57,162 bases of DNA. Origin: Peptoniphilaceae bacterium (lineage in GTDB: Bacteria; Bacillota; Clostridia; Tissierellales; Peptoniphilaceae). The translations under genes and the position numbers were made by a program. Each line of letters opens with the position of its first letter. The first letter of the stretch is position 1. Below the pieces are notes generated by a model, which was given only the letters and a program-made list of their open reading frames with translations, did not search any database and was not told where the DNA came from. Below, piece by piece: positions 8,326 through 17,774 of the stretch. The stretch covers positions 1-57,162 of the forward strand of contig JALEKO010000009.1 in assembly GCA_022769085.1 (NCBI GenBank). Direction: 5' to 3'.

Positions 8326-10329
8326 TTATTTTTTCAATTTTTCCAAAAAATTAAAAAGATCTTCATTTTCTAAAATTTCAACTCCCAGTTCTTCTGCTTT
8401 ATTTTTTTTACTTCCGGCTTTTTCTCCTGCAAGTAGAAAATCGGTATTTTTTGATACTGAAGTTGAAACTTTACCTCCGTTTTTAAGTATTAACTCTTTA
8501 ATTTCATCTCTTGTATAATCACTTATTGTACCTGTAATTACATATTTTTTCTCATTAAGTTCATTTGAAAAGCTTTCTTTTACTTCATTTATTTTAATAT
8601 CTCGTTTTAAAATTTCATTAATTGAATTTTTTATTCTTTCATCATTAAAAAAATCTACAATTGATTTTGCAACAATTTCCCCAATATCGTTTATTTTTAT
8701 TAAATCATCGATTGATGATTTTCTTAATTTTTCAAAAGTTTTAAAATTATTTGCCAAATCTCTTGCGGTTTTTTCTCCGACATTTGGAATTCCCAGTGCA
8801 TTAATGAAATTTTCTAAATTTACATTTTTACTTTTTTCAATTGATTCAAGTAGATTTTTTGTCTTTTTATCTTTAAAACCTTCAAGTTTTATAAGGTCTT
8901 CGTATTTTAAATCATATATATCATATATTTCACTTAAATCAAGTTCTTTCATTAGTTTAGTTATTGTTTTTTCAGAAAATCCATCTATATTCATGCAGTT
9001 TCTTGATGCAAAATGTACCATTCTTGCAACAAGTTGAGGTTTACACGAAATTGAATTTGGGCAGAAAATATGGACGTCACCTTCTATTAATTTTGTTCCA
9101 CAATATGGACAATATTTTGGTTTTTCTATTTCTTTTGTTCCTTCTTCATTTTCATCAACAACACCTAAAATTTCTGGAATTACATCATTACTTCTTCTTA
9201 TAAATACTGTTGAATTTAATTTTAATTTTTTTCTTTTTATATCGTCATAATTGTTTAAGGTTGCCCTTTTTACAGTTACTGTTCCAAAATCTACAGGATC
9301 TACAATTGCTGTAGGGGTAACTTTTCCACTTCTTCCTACATTCCGTGTTACTTCTCTTAATATTGTTGTATATTCATCTGGATCAAATTTAAATGCAATT
9401 GCCCGTCTTGGAAATTTATTTGTAAACCCTAAAACTTCTTGGGTTTTTTTATCATTAATTTTTATTACAACCCCGTCGGTTAAAATATCTATTTCTTTTC
9501 TTTTTGTTTTTATTTTTTCAAGCACTTCTATAATCTGTTCATATGTTTGTACTTTTTCATATTCTGGATAAACTTTAATTCTTTGTTTTTTAAGGAAATT
9601 AAGCATTTCCTCTTCACTTTTAAAATTTATTGGACTTGTGGGAATGTTATAGAAGTATGCAGTTAGATGTCTTTTTGCAGTTATTGATGTATCTAAATTT
9701 CTAAGTGCACCAGCTGCTGCATTTCTTGCATTTTTTAATTTAACTTCAGCAGTTTCATTATATTTTTCCAAAGATGAAAGTGGCATTAAACCTTCGCCTT
9801 GAATTTCAAAAGTTCCTTCTTCGCTTATTGAAAGTGGAATTGACGGTATTGTAAGTATTTGTGGTTTAATTTCTTCTCCAACAATACCATTTCCTCTTGT
9901 TGATGCATATTTTAAAACTTTATTTTCATATGTTAAATTAATTGTAAGACCATCAAATTTATATTCACATATATATTCAAGTTTTGGAAGTTTTTCTTCA
10001 TGATTTTGATTGTAATTTGATCTTAATTTTTCGGCTCTTTCAATCCAAAGTTTTATTTCATCATAAGACTGACTTTTATCTAGGGAATAGAGTCTATTTA
10101 TATGATAATGTTTTTGAAATTTTTCAAGTATTTCTCCTCCAACTCTTTGGGTGGGGGAGTCTTCTCTAATATATCCTGTTTCTTTTTCAAGGTCAGATAG
10201 TTTTTTATATATTTTATCATATTCACCATCTGATACTTTAGGGTTATCTAGTGTGTAGTAGTAATAATTTAAGTCATTAATTTGTTTTATTAATTCATTA
10301 ATAATTTCTTTTTTATTCATTTCATTCAT
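8326..10329 (-). CDS. ligA: NAD-dependent DNA ligase LigA
   Basis: LigA seals nicks in replication and repair using NAD+. All domains are present in order: Ia and adenylation domain with the active lysine K124 in KFDG, OB fold, Cys4 zinc finger (CPYC near 405-408, CPN...C after), helix-hairpin-helix region (about 450-580) and a C-terminal BRCT domain (about 590-665). Total length, 667 residues, is normal. The ATG at 10329 overlaps the pcrA stop; a second in-frame ATG three codons on (10320) is also possible. The pcrA-ligA-gatC linkage is typical of Firmicutes. Confidence 0.97.
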   Translation of the reverse strand: MNEMNKKEIINELIKQINDLNYYYYTLDNPKVSDGEYDKIYKKLSDLEKETGYIREDSPTQRVGGEILEKFQKHYHINRLYSLDKSQSYDEIKLWIERAEKLRSNYNQNHEEKLPKLEYICEYKFDGLTINLTYENKVLKYASTRGNGIVGEEIKPQILTIPSIPLSISEEGTFEIQGEGLMPLSSLEKYNETAEVKLKNARNAAAGALRNLDTSITAKRHLTAYFYNIPTSPINFKSEEEMLNFLKKQRIKVYPEYEKVQTYEQIIEVLEKIKTKRKEIDILTDGVVIKINDKKTQEVLGFTNKFPRRAIAFKFDPDEYTTILREVTRNVGRSGKVTPTAIVDPVDFGTVTVKRATLNNYDDIKRKKLKLNSTVFIRRSNDVIPEILGVVDENEEGTKEIEKPKYCPYCGTKLIEGDVHIFCPNSISCKPQLVARMVHFASRNCMNIDGFSEKTITKLMKELDLSEIYDIYDLKYEDLIKLEGFKDKKTKNLLESIEKSKNVNLENFINALGIPNVGEKTARDLANNFKTFEKLRKSSIDDLIKINDIGEIVAKSIVDFFNDERIKNSINEILKRDIKINEVKESFSNELNEKKYVITGTISDYTRDEIKELILKNGGKVSTSVSKNTDFLLAGEKAGSKKNKAEELGVEILENEDLFNFLEKLKK

Positions 10330-12539
10330 TATAATGCCTTTTCAATTGGAGCGTAGTTTTGGTTTAATTTTTTTATTCCTTTTTTTTCAAAAGAAATTGT
10401 AAGTTCTTTTCCATCTTCTGTATCTTTTATCATTACAACCATTCCAATACCCCGCTTTTTATGCTTTATTTTATCTCCAACAGAAAAAGATTTTTCTTTT
10501 GATTTTTCAATATTTATTTTCTTTTTTTTATTTAATATTGATTCTCTAATTTTTTCTTTTTCTATTGCATGTTTAACATTTTCAAAATTAAAAGAATTGT
10601 TAACAAAAGTTTTTTTATGTATAGCTAATGGTTTTTCAACTATTTTATCTCTTATTTCATCTATAAATCTTGACTGTTTATATACCATTACATTTCCATA
10701 AATTCTTCTTGTTTCAGATGATGTAATAAATAATTTTTCTTTTGCACGGGTTATTGCAACATAAAAAAGTCTTCTTTCTTCTTCAAGATTTCCTTCATCA
10801 ACAGATCTTTTTGATGGAAAAAGACCTTCATCAAGACCTACATCAAAACAGATTTTAAATTCCAAACCTTTTGATGAATGAACTGTCATAAGACTTACAG
10901 AATTTTCTGTTTCTTCTGTTTTATCTAAATCACTTAAAAGAGATAAGTTTTCAAGATAATCATAAATTGTATTTTCTGGATTTTCTTTTTCATAATCATC
11001 TGCTGATGATATAAATTCATTGATATTTTCTATTCTTGATCTATCTTCAACACTATAGCTTGTTTTTAATGATGAAAGATAGCCTGATTTATCCAAAATT
11101 TCATTAATAAGTTCTACAATTGTATAGTTTTCAAAATTTAAAAATATATCTTTTAAAGGATTAAAAAATTTGTCTAGCAAAGAATTTGTCCTATCATTTA
11201 ATCCTAAACGTAAGTTTTTATTTTCAATTACTTCTATCATTGAAAAACCTATATTTCTTGCATAATTTTCAAGATTTTCAATTGTTTTATTTCCTATTCC
11301 TCTTTTTGGAACATTTATTATTCTTTTAAGAGATATGTCATCTTTTCTGTTTACTATTATTTGAAGATATGAAATTATGTCTTTTATTTCTTTACGATCA
11401 TAAAATTTTAAACCGCCTACTACTTTGTAATTTATATCATTTCTCATTAAACCTTCTTCAAATGTTCTTGATTGAGAATTTGTTCTATAAAGAATAGCAA
11501 TATCATTTAAGCTATATTTTTCATTTATTAAATCTTTTATTTTGTTTACTACAAAGTAAGCTTCTTCATTTTCATTTGATGCTCTTACATATATTACATC
11601 ATCTCCACTTTTTTTATCACTCCAAAGTTTTTTATCTTTTCTTTGGGTGTTATTTTTTATTAAAGAGTTTGCAACATTAAGTATTTTTTGGTTTGATCTG
11701 TAATTTTGTTCAAGTTTTATTACATCAGCACCTTTAAAATCTCTTTCAAAATTTAAAATATTTGAAACATCTGCTCCTCTAAAAGAATATATTGATTGGT
11801 CATTATCTCCAACAACACAAATGTTTTTATGAAATCCTGAAAAATATTTTATAAGTTCATATTGACTTTTATTTGTATCCTGATATTCATCCACAAAAAC
11901 ATATTCGAATTTTTTTTGATAGTAGTCTAGAGTTTTCTTTGATTTTTCAAAAAGTTCCAAAACTTTTAAAATCAGATCATCAAAATCAAGAGCGTTATAT
12001 TCAAATTTTCTTTTTTCATATTCTTTATAAACTTCATAAATAACTTCTTGATTTACATAAAACGTATCTATTTTAAGAAATTTTTCAGGAGAAATATCTG
12101 CATTTTTAAGTTTACTTATAAGAGATATAAGCATAGAAGGGTTTAAATCATCATCAAAATTATTATCTTTAATTATTTCTTTTATAAGAGATTTTTGATC
12201 TGCTGTATCATAAATTGTAAAGTTTCTATCATATCCAATTTTATCAATATCATATCTTAAAATTCTTGCACAAACTGAATGAAAAGTTCCAATCCATAAA
12301 TCTGATATATCTTCATTTAAAAGAGATGAAATTCTTTCTTTCATTTCATTTGCTGCTTTATTTGTAAAAGTAATAGCAACTATATTATTTTTTAAGATAT
12401 TTTCCTCTTCTATTACATAAGCAATTTTTGTAGTTAAAACTCTTGTTTTTCCACTTCCTGCACCTGCTAAAACAAGTAAAGCACCACCAGTATTTAAAAC
12501 CGCTTCTTTTTGTTTGTCATTTAAATTTGAAAGATCCAT
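10329..12539 (-). CDS. pcrA: ATP-dependent DNA helicase PcrA (UvrD/Rep family)
   Basis: This 736-residue superfamily 1 helicase acts in nucleotide-excision repair, replication restart and removal of recombination intermediates. Seen motifs are Walker A GAGSGKT at 26-32, DEYQDTN (motif II), QNYRS (motif IV) and VALTR-like VAITRAK (motif VI). The C-terminal tail ends in a short Tudor-like segment (KHKKRGIGMVV...) that in PcrA is known to bind RNA polymerase. It is the first gene of a five-gene leftward operon and starts with AAAGGATGTG upstream of the ATG. The promoter is not clear; a TATAAT at 12562-12567 on the minus strand is a possible -10 without a good -35. Confidence 0.96.
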   Translation of the reverse strand: MDLSNLNDKQKEAVLNTGGALLVLAGAGSGKTRVLTTKIAYVIEEENILKNNIVAITFTNKAANEMKERISSLLNEDISDLWIGTFHSVCARILRYDIDKIGYDRNFTIYDTADQKSLIKEIIKDNNFDDDLNPSMLISLISKLKNADISPEKFLKIDTFYVNQEVIYEVYKEYEKRKFEYNALDFDDLILKVLELFEKSKKTLDYYQKKFEYVFVDEYQDTNKSQYELIKYFSGFHKNICVVGDNDQSIYSFRGADVSNILNFERDFKGADVIKLEQNYRSNQKILNVANSLIKNNTQRKDKKLWSDKKSGDDVIYVRASNENEEAYFVVNKIKDLINEKYSLNDIAILYRTNSQSRTFEEGLMRNDINYKVVGGLKFYDRKEIKDIISYLQIIVNRKDDISLKRIINVPKRGIGNKTIENLENYARNIGFSMIEVIENKNLRLGLNDRTNSLLDKFFNPLKDIFLNFENYTIVELINEILDKSGYLSSLKTSYSVEDRSRIENINEFISSADDYEKENPENTIYDYLENLSLLSDLDKTEETENSVSLMTVHSSKGLEFKICFDVGLDEGLFPSKRSVDEGNLEEERRLFYVAITRAKEKLFITSSETRRIYGNVMVYKQSRFIDEIRDKIVEKPLAIHKKTFVNNSFNFENVKHAIEKEKIRESILNKKKKINIEKSKEKSFSVGDKIKHKKRGIGMVVMIKDTEDGKELTISFEKKGIKKLNQNYAPIEKAL

Positions 12540-12767
12540 TTTTCACATCCTTTCAAAAAGAATTATACTATAATAGAATAAATAAAAGATAAACGTACTT
12601 TTTATATAGTGAGTTAATTATTACAAATATTTTATTAATTGAAAATTAAAATAATAATAAATAAAAAATCAGCATTAAAATTTTGATTTATTTAAAAAAA
12701 ACTTGATTATATAACAGTTTATATTATTTTAAAATAAGGTAATATAATATAAAAAGAAAAAACAAAA
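12540..12767. other. AT-rich gap between pcrA and the tRNA-Thr terminator
   Basis: No gene is seen on either strand. It should contain the leftward pcrA promoter; a TATAAT on the minus strand at 12562-12567 is the only clear hexamer, and I cannot pair it with a good -35. Confidence 0.5.
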
Positions 12768-12787
12768 AGCCAGAAAAAATTCTGGCT
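12768..12787 (-). terminator. Terminator of the tRNA-Thr transcript
   Basis: A perfect eight-base stem AGCCAGAA/TTCTGGCT with a four-base loop lies just past the tRNA 3' end. On the minus strand it is followed by a T-rich run. Confidence 0.9.
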
Positions 12788-12791
12788 ATAT

Positions 12792-12867
12792 TGGAGCCGA
12801 AAACAGGACTTGAACCCGCAACCTGCTGTTTACGATACAGATGCTCTACCTATTGAGCTATTTCGGC
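12792..12867 (-). tRNA. tRNA-Thr (anticodon CGU)
   Basis: The minus strand folds as a cloverleaf: acceptor GCCGAAA pairing with TTTCGGC, D-arm GCTC/GAGC, anticodon loop ATCGTAA giving anticodon CGT (reads ACG, Thr), T-arm GCGGG-TTCAAGT-CCTGT, discriminator T, and an encoded CCA. The closing pair of the anticodon stem (27-43) would be U-C, a mismatch. It has its own promoter and terminator, so it is a single-tRNA transcription unit. Confidence 0.96.
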
Positions 12868-12877
12868 TTATTGAAAT

Positions 12878-12906
12878 ATTATACATATTTTATACACATA
12901 CGTCAA
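12878..12906 (-). promoter_or_regulatory. Sigma-A type promoter of tRNA-Thr
   Basis: On the minus strand TTGACG is followed after exactly 17 bases by TATAAT, with the tRNA 5' end 10 bases further on. This is a near-consensus promoter, as expected for a stable RNA. Confidence 0.9.
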
Positions 12907-12933
12907 TTTTAATCTTTAATTAAAGGAGAAAAA

Positions 12934-14154
12934 ATGGATTTTATAGATAATTTTTTAAATAATATAAATCAGATAAATCTTAACGGTTTTTCAGACATTA
13001 TAAATACAATAGGCTTTATAAACCAAGATTTACTGAAATACGTGGCAATTTTTGGAATTATTTTTCTTATACTCTTAATTTTGCTTTCAAGCCTTTTATG
13101 GAAAACAGGAACTTTGCTTCTTGCAATTACATTTATACTTGATAATGCACTAAAATTTTTAGATTTATATTCTGTAAATGATAATTTAAAGTTGATTATA
13201 AATATACTTTATGTAATTTCATTTGCTGTATTTGTATTTAAGATTTTAAAATTTTTTAGAAGAGATGTAAAGGGATTTTATGGAAAAGAGAAAACTGGCG
13301 GAATTTTTAATTTTACAGGTTCTTTACCTTTTCTAATTGTAATGATTATTTCATCAGTTGACACAAATAATTTTATTCCATCAAATATAAAATTGATTTT
13401 CATAAATGTTGCTTTCATATATATGATATTTAAAACTCTTTTTAACACATACAAATATATTAAAGATGAAAAAGAATCTTTATCTATAAAAGGGGAATCT
13501 TTAAAAAGAAAGTTATCATTTAATATTCCAAAACTTAATTCAAAAGCAAAAATAACCAAAAAAGATAATGAAACTTCAAAAAATTTTGGAAGAATAAGAA
13601 AACCTTCAAGCTATTCATCTGAAAATAAAAATTCAGATACTAAAAAAAGTGATGATTTTATTAAAGAAAATGAAGATGAATTAAAAAAAGATGATTTAAC
13701 AGAAAAAAATATTACAAGAGAAATTTCATATTCTGATCTTTTTTATCTTGTTACAAGAGATTTTAATTCACCAATGAATACAACAAAGCTTAGTATAACA
13801 AATCTTAATAATGGAATGGAAACAGGTTACATTTCAAAAAAATGTATTTGTAGGATAAAAACAAATGATGAATATTTGGTTGAACTTGAATTTAAAGATT
13901 ACAATGACTACGACTATGGTAAATTTGTAGATATATTAAGAACTTATATGCAAGATAAAAATAATTATAAATTTCAACTTGAACTAATGCCAGCAGAGGG
14001 GAGAACATCAAAAATAGTTTTATTTGATCCATCTGAAATTATAGAAAATAGTGATGAAAATAATGAGGTTTATCAAGGAAAAATTTTAAAAATGATTTTT
14101 CAAAAATACAAAATAAATTTCACAACTGGAGTTAAAGAAAAAGAATATGATTAA
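12934..14154 (+). CDS. Unrecognised membrane protein with a cytoplasmic C-terminal domain
   Basis: I do not recognise this 406-residue protein. The first 175 residues contain about five hydrophobic segments (roughly 34-55, 58-76, 86-107, 126-142 and 152-173). A Lys/Ser/Asn-rich, probably disordered linker covers about 175-260, and a mixed alpha/beta domain of about 140 residues (264-400) ends the protein. No signal peptide, catalytic motif or metal site is apparent. AAAGGAG precedes the ATG. It is followed by a short gap holding the fhs promoter, so it is probably transcribed alone. The linker and domain layout suggests a membrane-anchored binding or sensory protein, but this is a guess. Confidence 0.85.
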   Translation: MDFIDNFLNNINQINLNGFSDIINTIGFINQDLLKYVAIFGIIFLILLILLSSLLWKTGTLLLAITFILDNALKFLDLYSVNDNLKLIINILYVISFAVFVFKILKFFRRDVKGFYGKEKTGGIFNFTGSLPFLIVMIISSVDTNNFIPSNIKLIFINVAFIYMIFKTLFNTYKYIKDEKESLSIKGESLKRKLSFNIPKLNSKAKITKKDNETSKNFGRIRKPSSYSSENKNSDTKKSDDFIKENEDELKKDDLTEKNITREISYSDLFYLVTRDFNSPMNTTKLSITNLNNGMETGYISKKCICRIKTNDEYLVELEFKDYNDYDYGKFVDILRTYMQDKNNYKFQLELMPAEGRTSKIVLFDPSEIIENSDENNEVYQGKILKMIFQKYKINFTTGVKEKEYD

Positions 14155-14169
14155 ATTTTAAATACAGTC

Positions 14170-14198
14170 TTGTATTAAAGTGTTAATATTGATATAAT
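14170..14198 (+). promoter_or_regulatory. Probable fhs promoter with extended -10
   Basis: TGATATAAT (extended -10, hexamer 14193-14198) lies 17 bases after TTGTAT at 14170-14175. The -35 is poor, but the extended -10 is good and it lies directly upstream of fhs. Confidence 0.6.
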
Positions 14199-14234
14199 GA
14201 TATTTAGAGAAATTCTTTAAATTGTGAGGTGTTT

Positions 14235-15890
14235 ATGAAAACAGATATTGAAATAGCAAGAGAATCGAAAATGAAAGACATTTCTGAAATTCTAGATGAT
14301 TTGGATATTAAAGAATACGAAAAATACGGAAATTACAAAGCAAAGGTAGATTTTGAAACAATTAGAGATAGAAAGGATAAAGCAAAACTTGTTTTAGTAA
14401 CAGCAATAAATCCTACACCTCTTGGAGAAGGAAAAACAACAATGAACATCGGCTTATCGATGGCTCTTAATAAAATTGGTTATAAATCGATTTCAGTATT
14501 AAGAGAACCGAGTTTAGGACCTTCTTTTGGAATAAAAGGTGGCGCTGCTGGAGGAGGATATTCTCAGGTTGTACCAATGGAAGATATAAATCTTCATTTT
14601 ACAGGAGATTTTCACGCAATAACATCAGCTGTTAATTTGGTTGCATCACTTATAGATAATCACATTTATTTCAAGAATACATTAAACATTGACCCTTCAA
14701 GAATTATTTGGAGAAGATGTCTTGATTTAAATGATAGATCATTAAGAGAAGTTGTTGTTGGTCTTGGAAAAAGGACAAACGGTTTTACAAGGCAGGATGG
14801 TTTTGATATAACAGCTGCAAGTGAACTTATGGCAGTATTTTGCTTGGCAAAAGATACTGAAGATTTGAGAGAAAAAGTTTCAAAGATGGTTATAGGTTAT
14901 ACTTATGACAATGAACCAGTATTTTTGGAACAACTTCATGCAACAGGTGCAGTTTTAGTACTTCTTAAAGATGCAATTAAACCTAATTTTGTGCAAACAC
15001 TTGAAAATACCCCTGCAATAATACATGGTGGACCTTTTGCAAATATAGCTCACGGATGTAACTCTGTAATTGCTACAAGATCAGCATTGAAATTATGTGA
15101 TTTTGCAGTAACTGAAGCAGGCTTTGGAGCAGACCTTGGAGCTGAAAAATTCTTTGATATAAAATGCAATAAAGAAGGCCTTAAACCAAATGTTACAGTA
15201 ATAGTTGCAAGTGTAAGAGCATTAAAATATCATGGTGGAGCTGATCTTAAAGAGATAGAAAAAGAAGATTTGGATGCACTAAAAGAAGGATTTGAAAATT
15301 TAAGAATTCATATCGAAAATATGAAAAAATATGGTCCATCAGTTGTAGTTGCAATTAATAAATTTGATTCTGATACTGAAAATGAAATTAAGCTTTTAAT
15401 TGATTTAGTAGAAAGCACAGGTATAAAGGCAATTGAAACAGACGTATTCCATAAAGGATCAGAAGGGGCAATTGAACTTGCAAAATATGTAAAAACATTA
15501 TCTGAAAAAGAAAATGATTTTACACCTCTTTACGATAATAATCTTGAACTTACAAAAAAGATTGAAAAAGTAGCACATGAAATATATAGAGCAGATGGGG
15601 TAGTTTTTAGTAGCAAAGCTTTAAAGACTTTAAAAAAACTTCAAAAAGATGGCTACGGAAACCTTCCAATTTGTGTTGCAAAAACCCAATATTCTCTTTC
15701 AGATGATAAAAACAATGTAAATCCTAAATCAAAATATGATATTCATGTTTCTGATGTTAAATTAAGTAATGGTGCAGGTTTTGTAGTTGTTTATACAGGT
15801 GATGTTATGACAATGCCAGGTCTTCCAAAAGTACCAGCATCCGAAAATATTGATATTGATGAAGATGGAAATATAGTAGGCCTATTCTAG
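14235..15890 (+). CDS. fhs: Formate--tetrahydrofolate ligase
   Basis: Fhs makes 10-formyl-tetrahydrofolate from formate, ATP and tetrahydrofolate, feeding one-carbon units to purine and initiator-tRNA formylation or to acetogenic-type pathways. The protein shows the N-terminal nucleotide-binding TPLGEGKTT loop (about residue 64), the KGGAAGGGYSQV segment and the C-terminal VYTGDVMTMPGLPKVPA signature. Length, about 551 residues, is normal. A GTG two codons upstream is possible, but GAGGTG and family starts favour the ATG at 14235. Eleven bases separate it from the yerC-like gene, so the two are probably cotranscribed. Confidence 0.96.
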   Translation: MKTDIEIARESKMKDISEILDDLDIKEYEKYGNYKAKVDFETIRDRKDKAKLVLVTAINPTPLGEGKTTMNIGLSMALNKIGYKSISVLREPSLGPSFGIKGGAAGGGYSQVVPMEDINLHFTGDFHAITSAVNLVASLIDNHIYFKNTLNIDPSRIIWRRCLDLNDRSLREVVVGLGKRTNGFTRQDGFDITAASELMAVFCLAKDTEDLREKVSKMVIGYTYDNEPVFLEQLHATGAVLVLLKDAIKPNFVQTLENTPAIIHGGPFANIAHGCNSVIATRSALKLCDFAVTEAGFGADLGAEKFFDIKCNKEGLKPNVTVIVASVRALKYHGGADLKEIEKEDLDALKEGFENLRIHIENMKKYGPSVVVAINKFDSDTENEIKLLIDLVESTGIKAIETDVFHKGSEGAIELAKYVKTLSEKENDFTPLYDNNLELTKKIEKVAHEIYRADGVVFSSKALKTLKKLQKDGYGNLPICVAKTQYSLSDDKNNVNPKSKYDIHVSDVKLSNGAGFVVVYTGDVMTMPGLPKVPASENIDIDEDGNIVGLF

Positions 15891-15901
15891 AAGGAGATTT
15901 T

Positions 15902-16219
15902 ATGACAGATTCAAAATTAAAAAGTGCTGATATTGATGAATTGTTTGAAGCAATTTTAATGTTAAATGATAAAGAGGAATGCTACAAATTTTTTGAAGAT
16001 GTTTGTACAGCAAGAGAACTTCATTCAATTGCACAAAGACTTGAAGTTGCAAAACTTTTAAAAATAAGAAAAACTTACAATGAAATAGAAGAACAGACAG
16101 GTGCAAGTACAGCAACCATTTCTAGAGTTAATAGATCTTTGCATTATGGGGCAGATGGTTATGAACTAGTTCTTGATAAATTAATTGAAAAAGATTTAAA
16201 AAAAGAAAGAGAAAATTAA
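15902..16219 (+). CDS. YerC/YecD-family TrpR-like DNA-binding protein
   Basis: This 105-residue protein matches the YerC/YecD family related to the tryptophan repressor. It has a helical N-terminus with LFEAILMLNDKEECYKFFEDVCT, a central TAREL-type segment and a helix-turn-helix (TYNEIEEQTGASTATISRVNR, about 60-80). YerC proteins are small and widespread in Firmicutes; their regulon is largely unknown and they lack evidence for tryptophan binding. AAGGAG precedes the start, and it follows fhs closely. A strong hairpin terminator sits six bases past the stop. Confidence 0.92.
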   Translation: MTDSKLKSADIDELFEAILMLNDKEECYKFFEDVCTARELHSIAQRLEVAKLLKIRKTYNEIEEQTGASTATISRVNRSLHYGADGYELVLDKLIEKDLKKEREN

Positions 16220-16224
16220 AAAAT

Positions 16225-16248
16225 AAAAGGGCTTTTTAAAGCCCTTTT
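16225..16248. terminator. Bidirectional terminator between yerC-like gene and ppk2
   Basis: AAAAGGGCTTT and AAAGCCCTTTT pair perfectly over 11 bases around a TT loop. A and T flanks serve convergent transcripts from both sides. Confidence 0.93.
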
Positions 16249-16265
16249 TAAAATGAAATTTTTTA

Positions 16266-17714
16266 TTAATTAAATTTTTTATTTAAAAAATTTATAAATT
16301 CTTTTAACACTTTTATTCTTGCATATTTTTTATCATTTCCTTCGACAACTATCCGTGGGGCATATTTTGTATTTGTTCTCATTAGCATTTCATCCATTGC
16401 TGAAATATATAAATCCCGTTTTTCTCTATTTCTCCAATCTTCTGATGTTATTTTAAACTGTTTGTCCTCATCGTTTTCTCTTTCTTCAAATCTTTTTAGT
16501 TGTGTTTTTTTATCAATTGCAACAAAGAATTTTAATACAATATCGTTTGAAGATACAATTTCTTTTTCCATATTGTTTATTTCATCATATGCTCTTTCCC
16601 ACTCATTGTCATTTGCAAATCCTTCAACTCTTTCAACCATTACTCTGCCATACCGAGATCTTGAAAAAATTGATATTTTCCTTTGACTTGTAAAGTCTCT
16701 ATAAAATCTCCATAAATAGTTAAAGCTATTTTCTTGTTCATCTGGGGCTGAAATAGCAAAAACAGTATAAGCTCTTGGGTCAATTTTTTTAACTAGTCTT
16801 TCAATTGATCCGTCTTTTCCTGCAGCATCAACTCCTTCAAAAACTAAATAAATATTTCTATTGTCGTTTAAGAACTTCATTGCAAGTTCGTTTGCTTTTT
16901 TTTGTAAAGGTTTTAAGTTTTTTTTGTATTCATCTTCTGAAATTTTTTTATTTAGATCAAGATTTTCTAGAATAAATGATTTTTCTTTGTATTTTCTATT
17001 ATTTCTAATTCCATTTTCTCTTTTAATTGCTACTCTTTCAATTCCTTTTTCAAATTTTGAGATTGATTTTGCTAATATTTCTTTTGTAGCATTTTTAATA
17101 TTTTTTCCATCAACTATATTCCGGTTTATTTTTTCAAAATTTGTATTCTCTAAAATTTCATCTATATGATTTCTATACTTTTGGTAACTTTTATTTTGAT
17201 TTTTATCTGTTTTATCTACATAAAAACTTGTATAATCTGTATCTAAGTATTTATCAATTCTTTCTTTTTGATTTTCTTCTGTAACGTCTATAAAAAATTT
17301 CATAATTATATAATGGTCATCATATAGTGCTTTTTCAAAATTTTCTATTGCAAATAATTTTTTATCAAGTTCATCTTTTTTTATATTTAAATCATTAAAT
17401 AAGTCAAAATAATAAGACCTATTAAATATTTTAATATCTCCATATTTAGGTATAGCATCCCAAAATTTTTTCATATATATTTTTTCTTTTTCACTTCTTT
17501 TATTAAAAACTTCAACTCTCATGTGTTTTGGATTTAATTTTTCAGTGAGTTTTTTTATAGCATATCCTCTTCCTGATGATTCAAAACCATCAATTATAAT
17601 TAACGTTGCTATATTCATTGATGTTGCAATTCTTTGAAGTCTTGCAAGTCTTTCTCCTAAGTCTTTTATTTTAAAATTTTTATAGTTATAATTTTTATCA
17701 TAGTTTTCAAGCAT
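16266..17714 (-). CDS. Two-domain polyphosphate kinase 2 family protein (polyphosphate:AMP phosphotransferase-like)
   Basis: This 482-residue protein has two tandem PPK2 domains (about 1-230 and 250-482). Two-domain PPK2 proteins are known to phosphorylate AMP to ADP from polyphosphate. The C-terminal domain has the intact Walker A GVDAAGKDG (about 307-315), the lid-type RRYGRV-like SRYGRVMVERVEGF and the Walker B-like FFVAIDKKTQLKRFEER. In the N-terminal domain the P-loop reads GFESSGRGY, with arginine in place of the usual lysine, so only the second domain is likely to be catalytic, as known for this class. AGGAGAT precedes the ATG. A terminator hairpin lies 18 bases upstream of the start, leaving little space for a promoter. 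Confidence 0.9.
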   Translation of the reverse strand: MLENYDKNYNYKNFKIKDLGERLARLQRIATSMNIATLIIIDGFESSGRGYAIKKLTEKLNPKHMRVEVFNKRSEKEKIYMKKFWDAIPKYGDIKIFNRSYYFDLFNDLNIKKDELDKKLFAIENFEKALYDDHYIIMKFFIDVTEENQKERIDKYLDTDYTSFYVDKTDKNQNKSYQKYRNHIDEILENTNFEKINRNIVDGKNIKNATKEILAKSISKFEKGIERVAIKRENGIRNNRKYKEKSFILENLDLNKKISEDEYKKNLKPLQKKANELAMKFLNDNRNIYLVFEGVDAAGKDGSIERLVKKIDPRAYTVFAISAPDEQENSFNYLWRFYRDFTSQRKISIFSRSRYGRVMVERVEGFANDNEWERAYDEINNMEKEIVSSNDIVLKFFVAIDKKTQLKRFEERENDEDKQFKITSEDWRNREKRDLYISAMDEMLMRTNTKYAPRIVVEGNDKKYARIKVLKEFINFLNKKFN

Positions 17715-17732
17715 TTTTTCATCTCCTAAATT

Positions 17733-17774
17733 AAAAAGGGTATTTACGTAATTATATACATAAATACCCTTTTT
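17733..17774 (-). terminator. Terminator after the thioesterase gene, directly upstream of ppk2
   Basis: AAAAAGGGTATTTA and TAAATACCCTTTTT pair over 14 bases with a 14-base loop, followed on the minus strand by TTTTTAATT. It ends the malQ-glgP-ZIP-thioesterase transcript. It sits immediately before the ppk2 Shine-Dalgarno, so it could also attenuate ppk2. Confidence 0.85.

Noticed and set aside
14101-14234. A riboswitch between the membrane gene and fhs
   Set aside because: The interval after the promoter is only about 30 bases and no structured element is seen.
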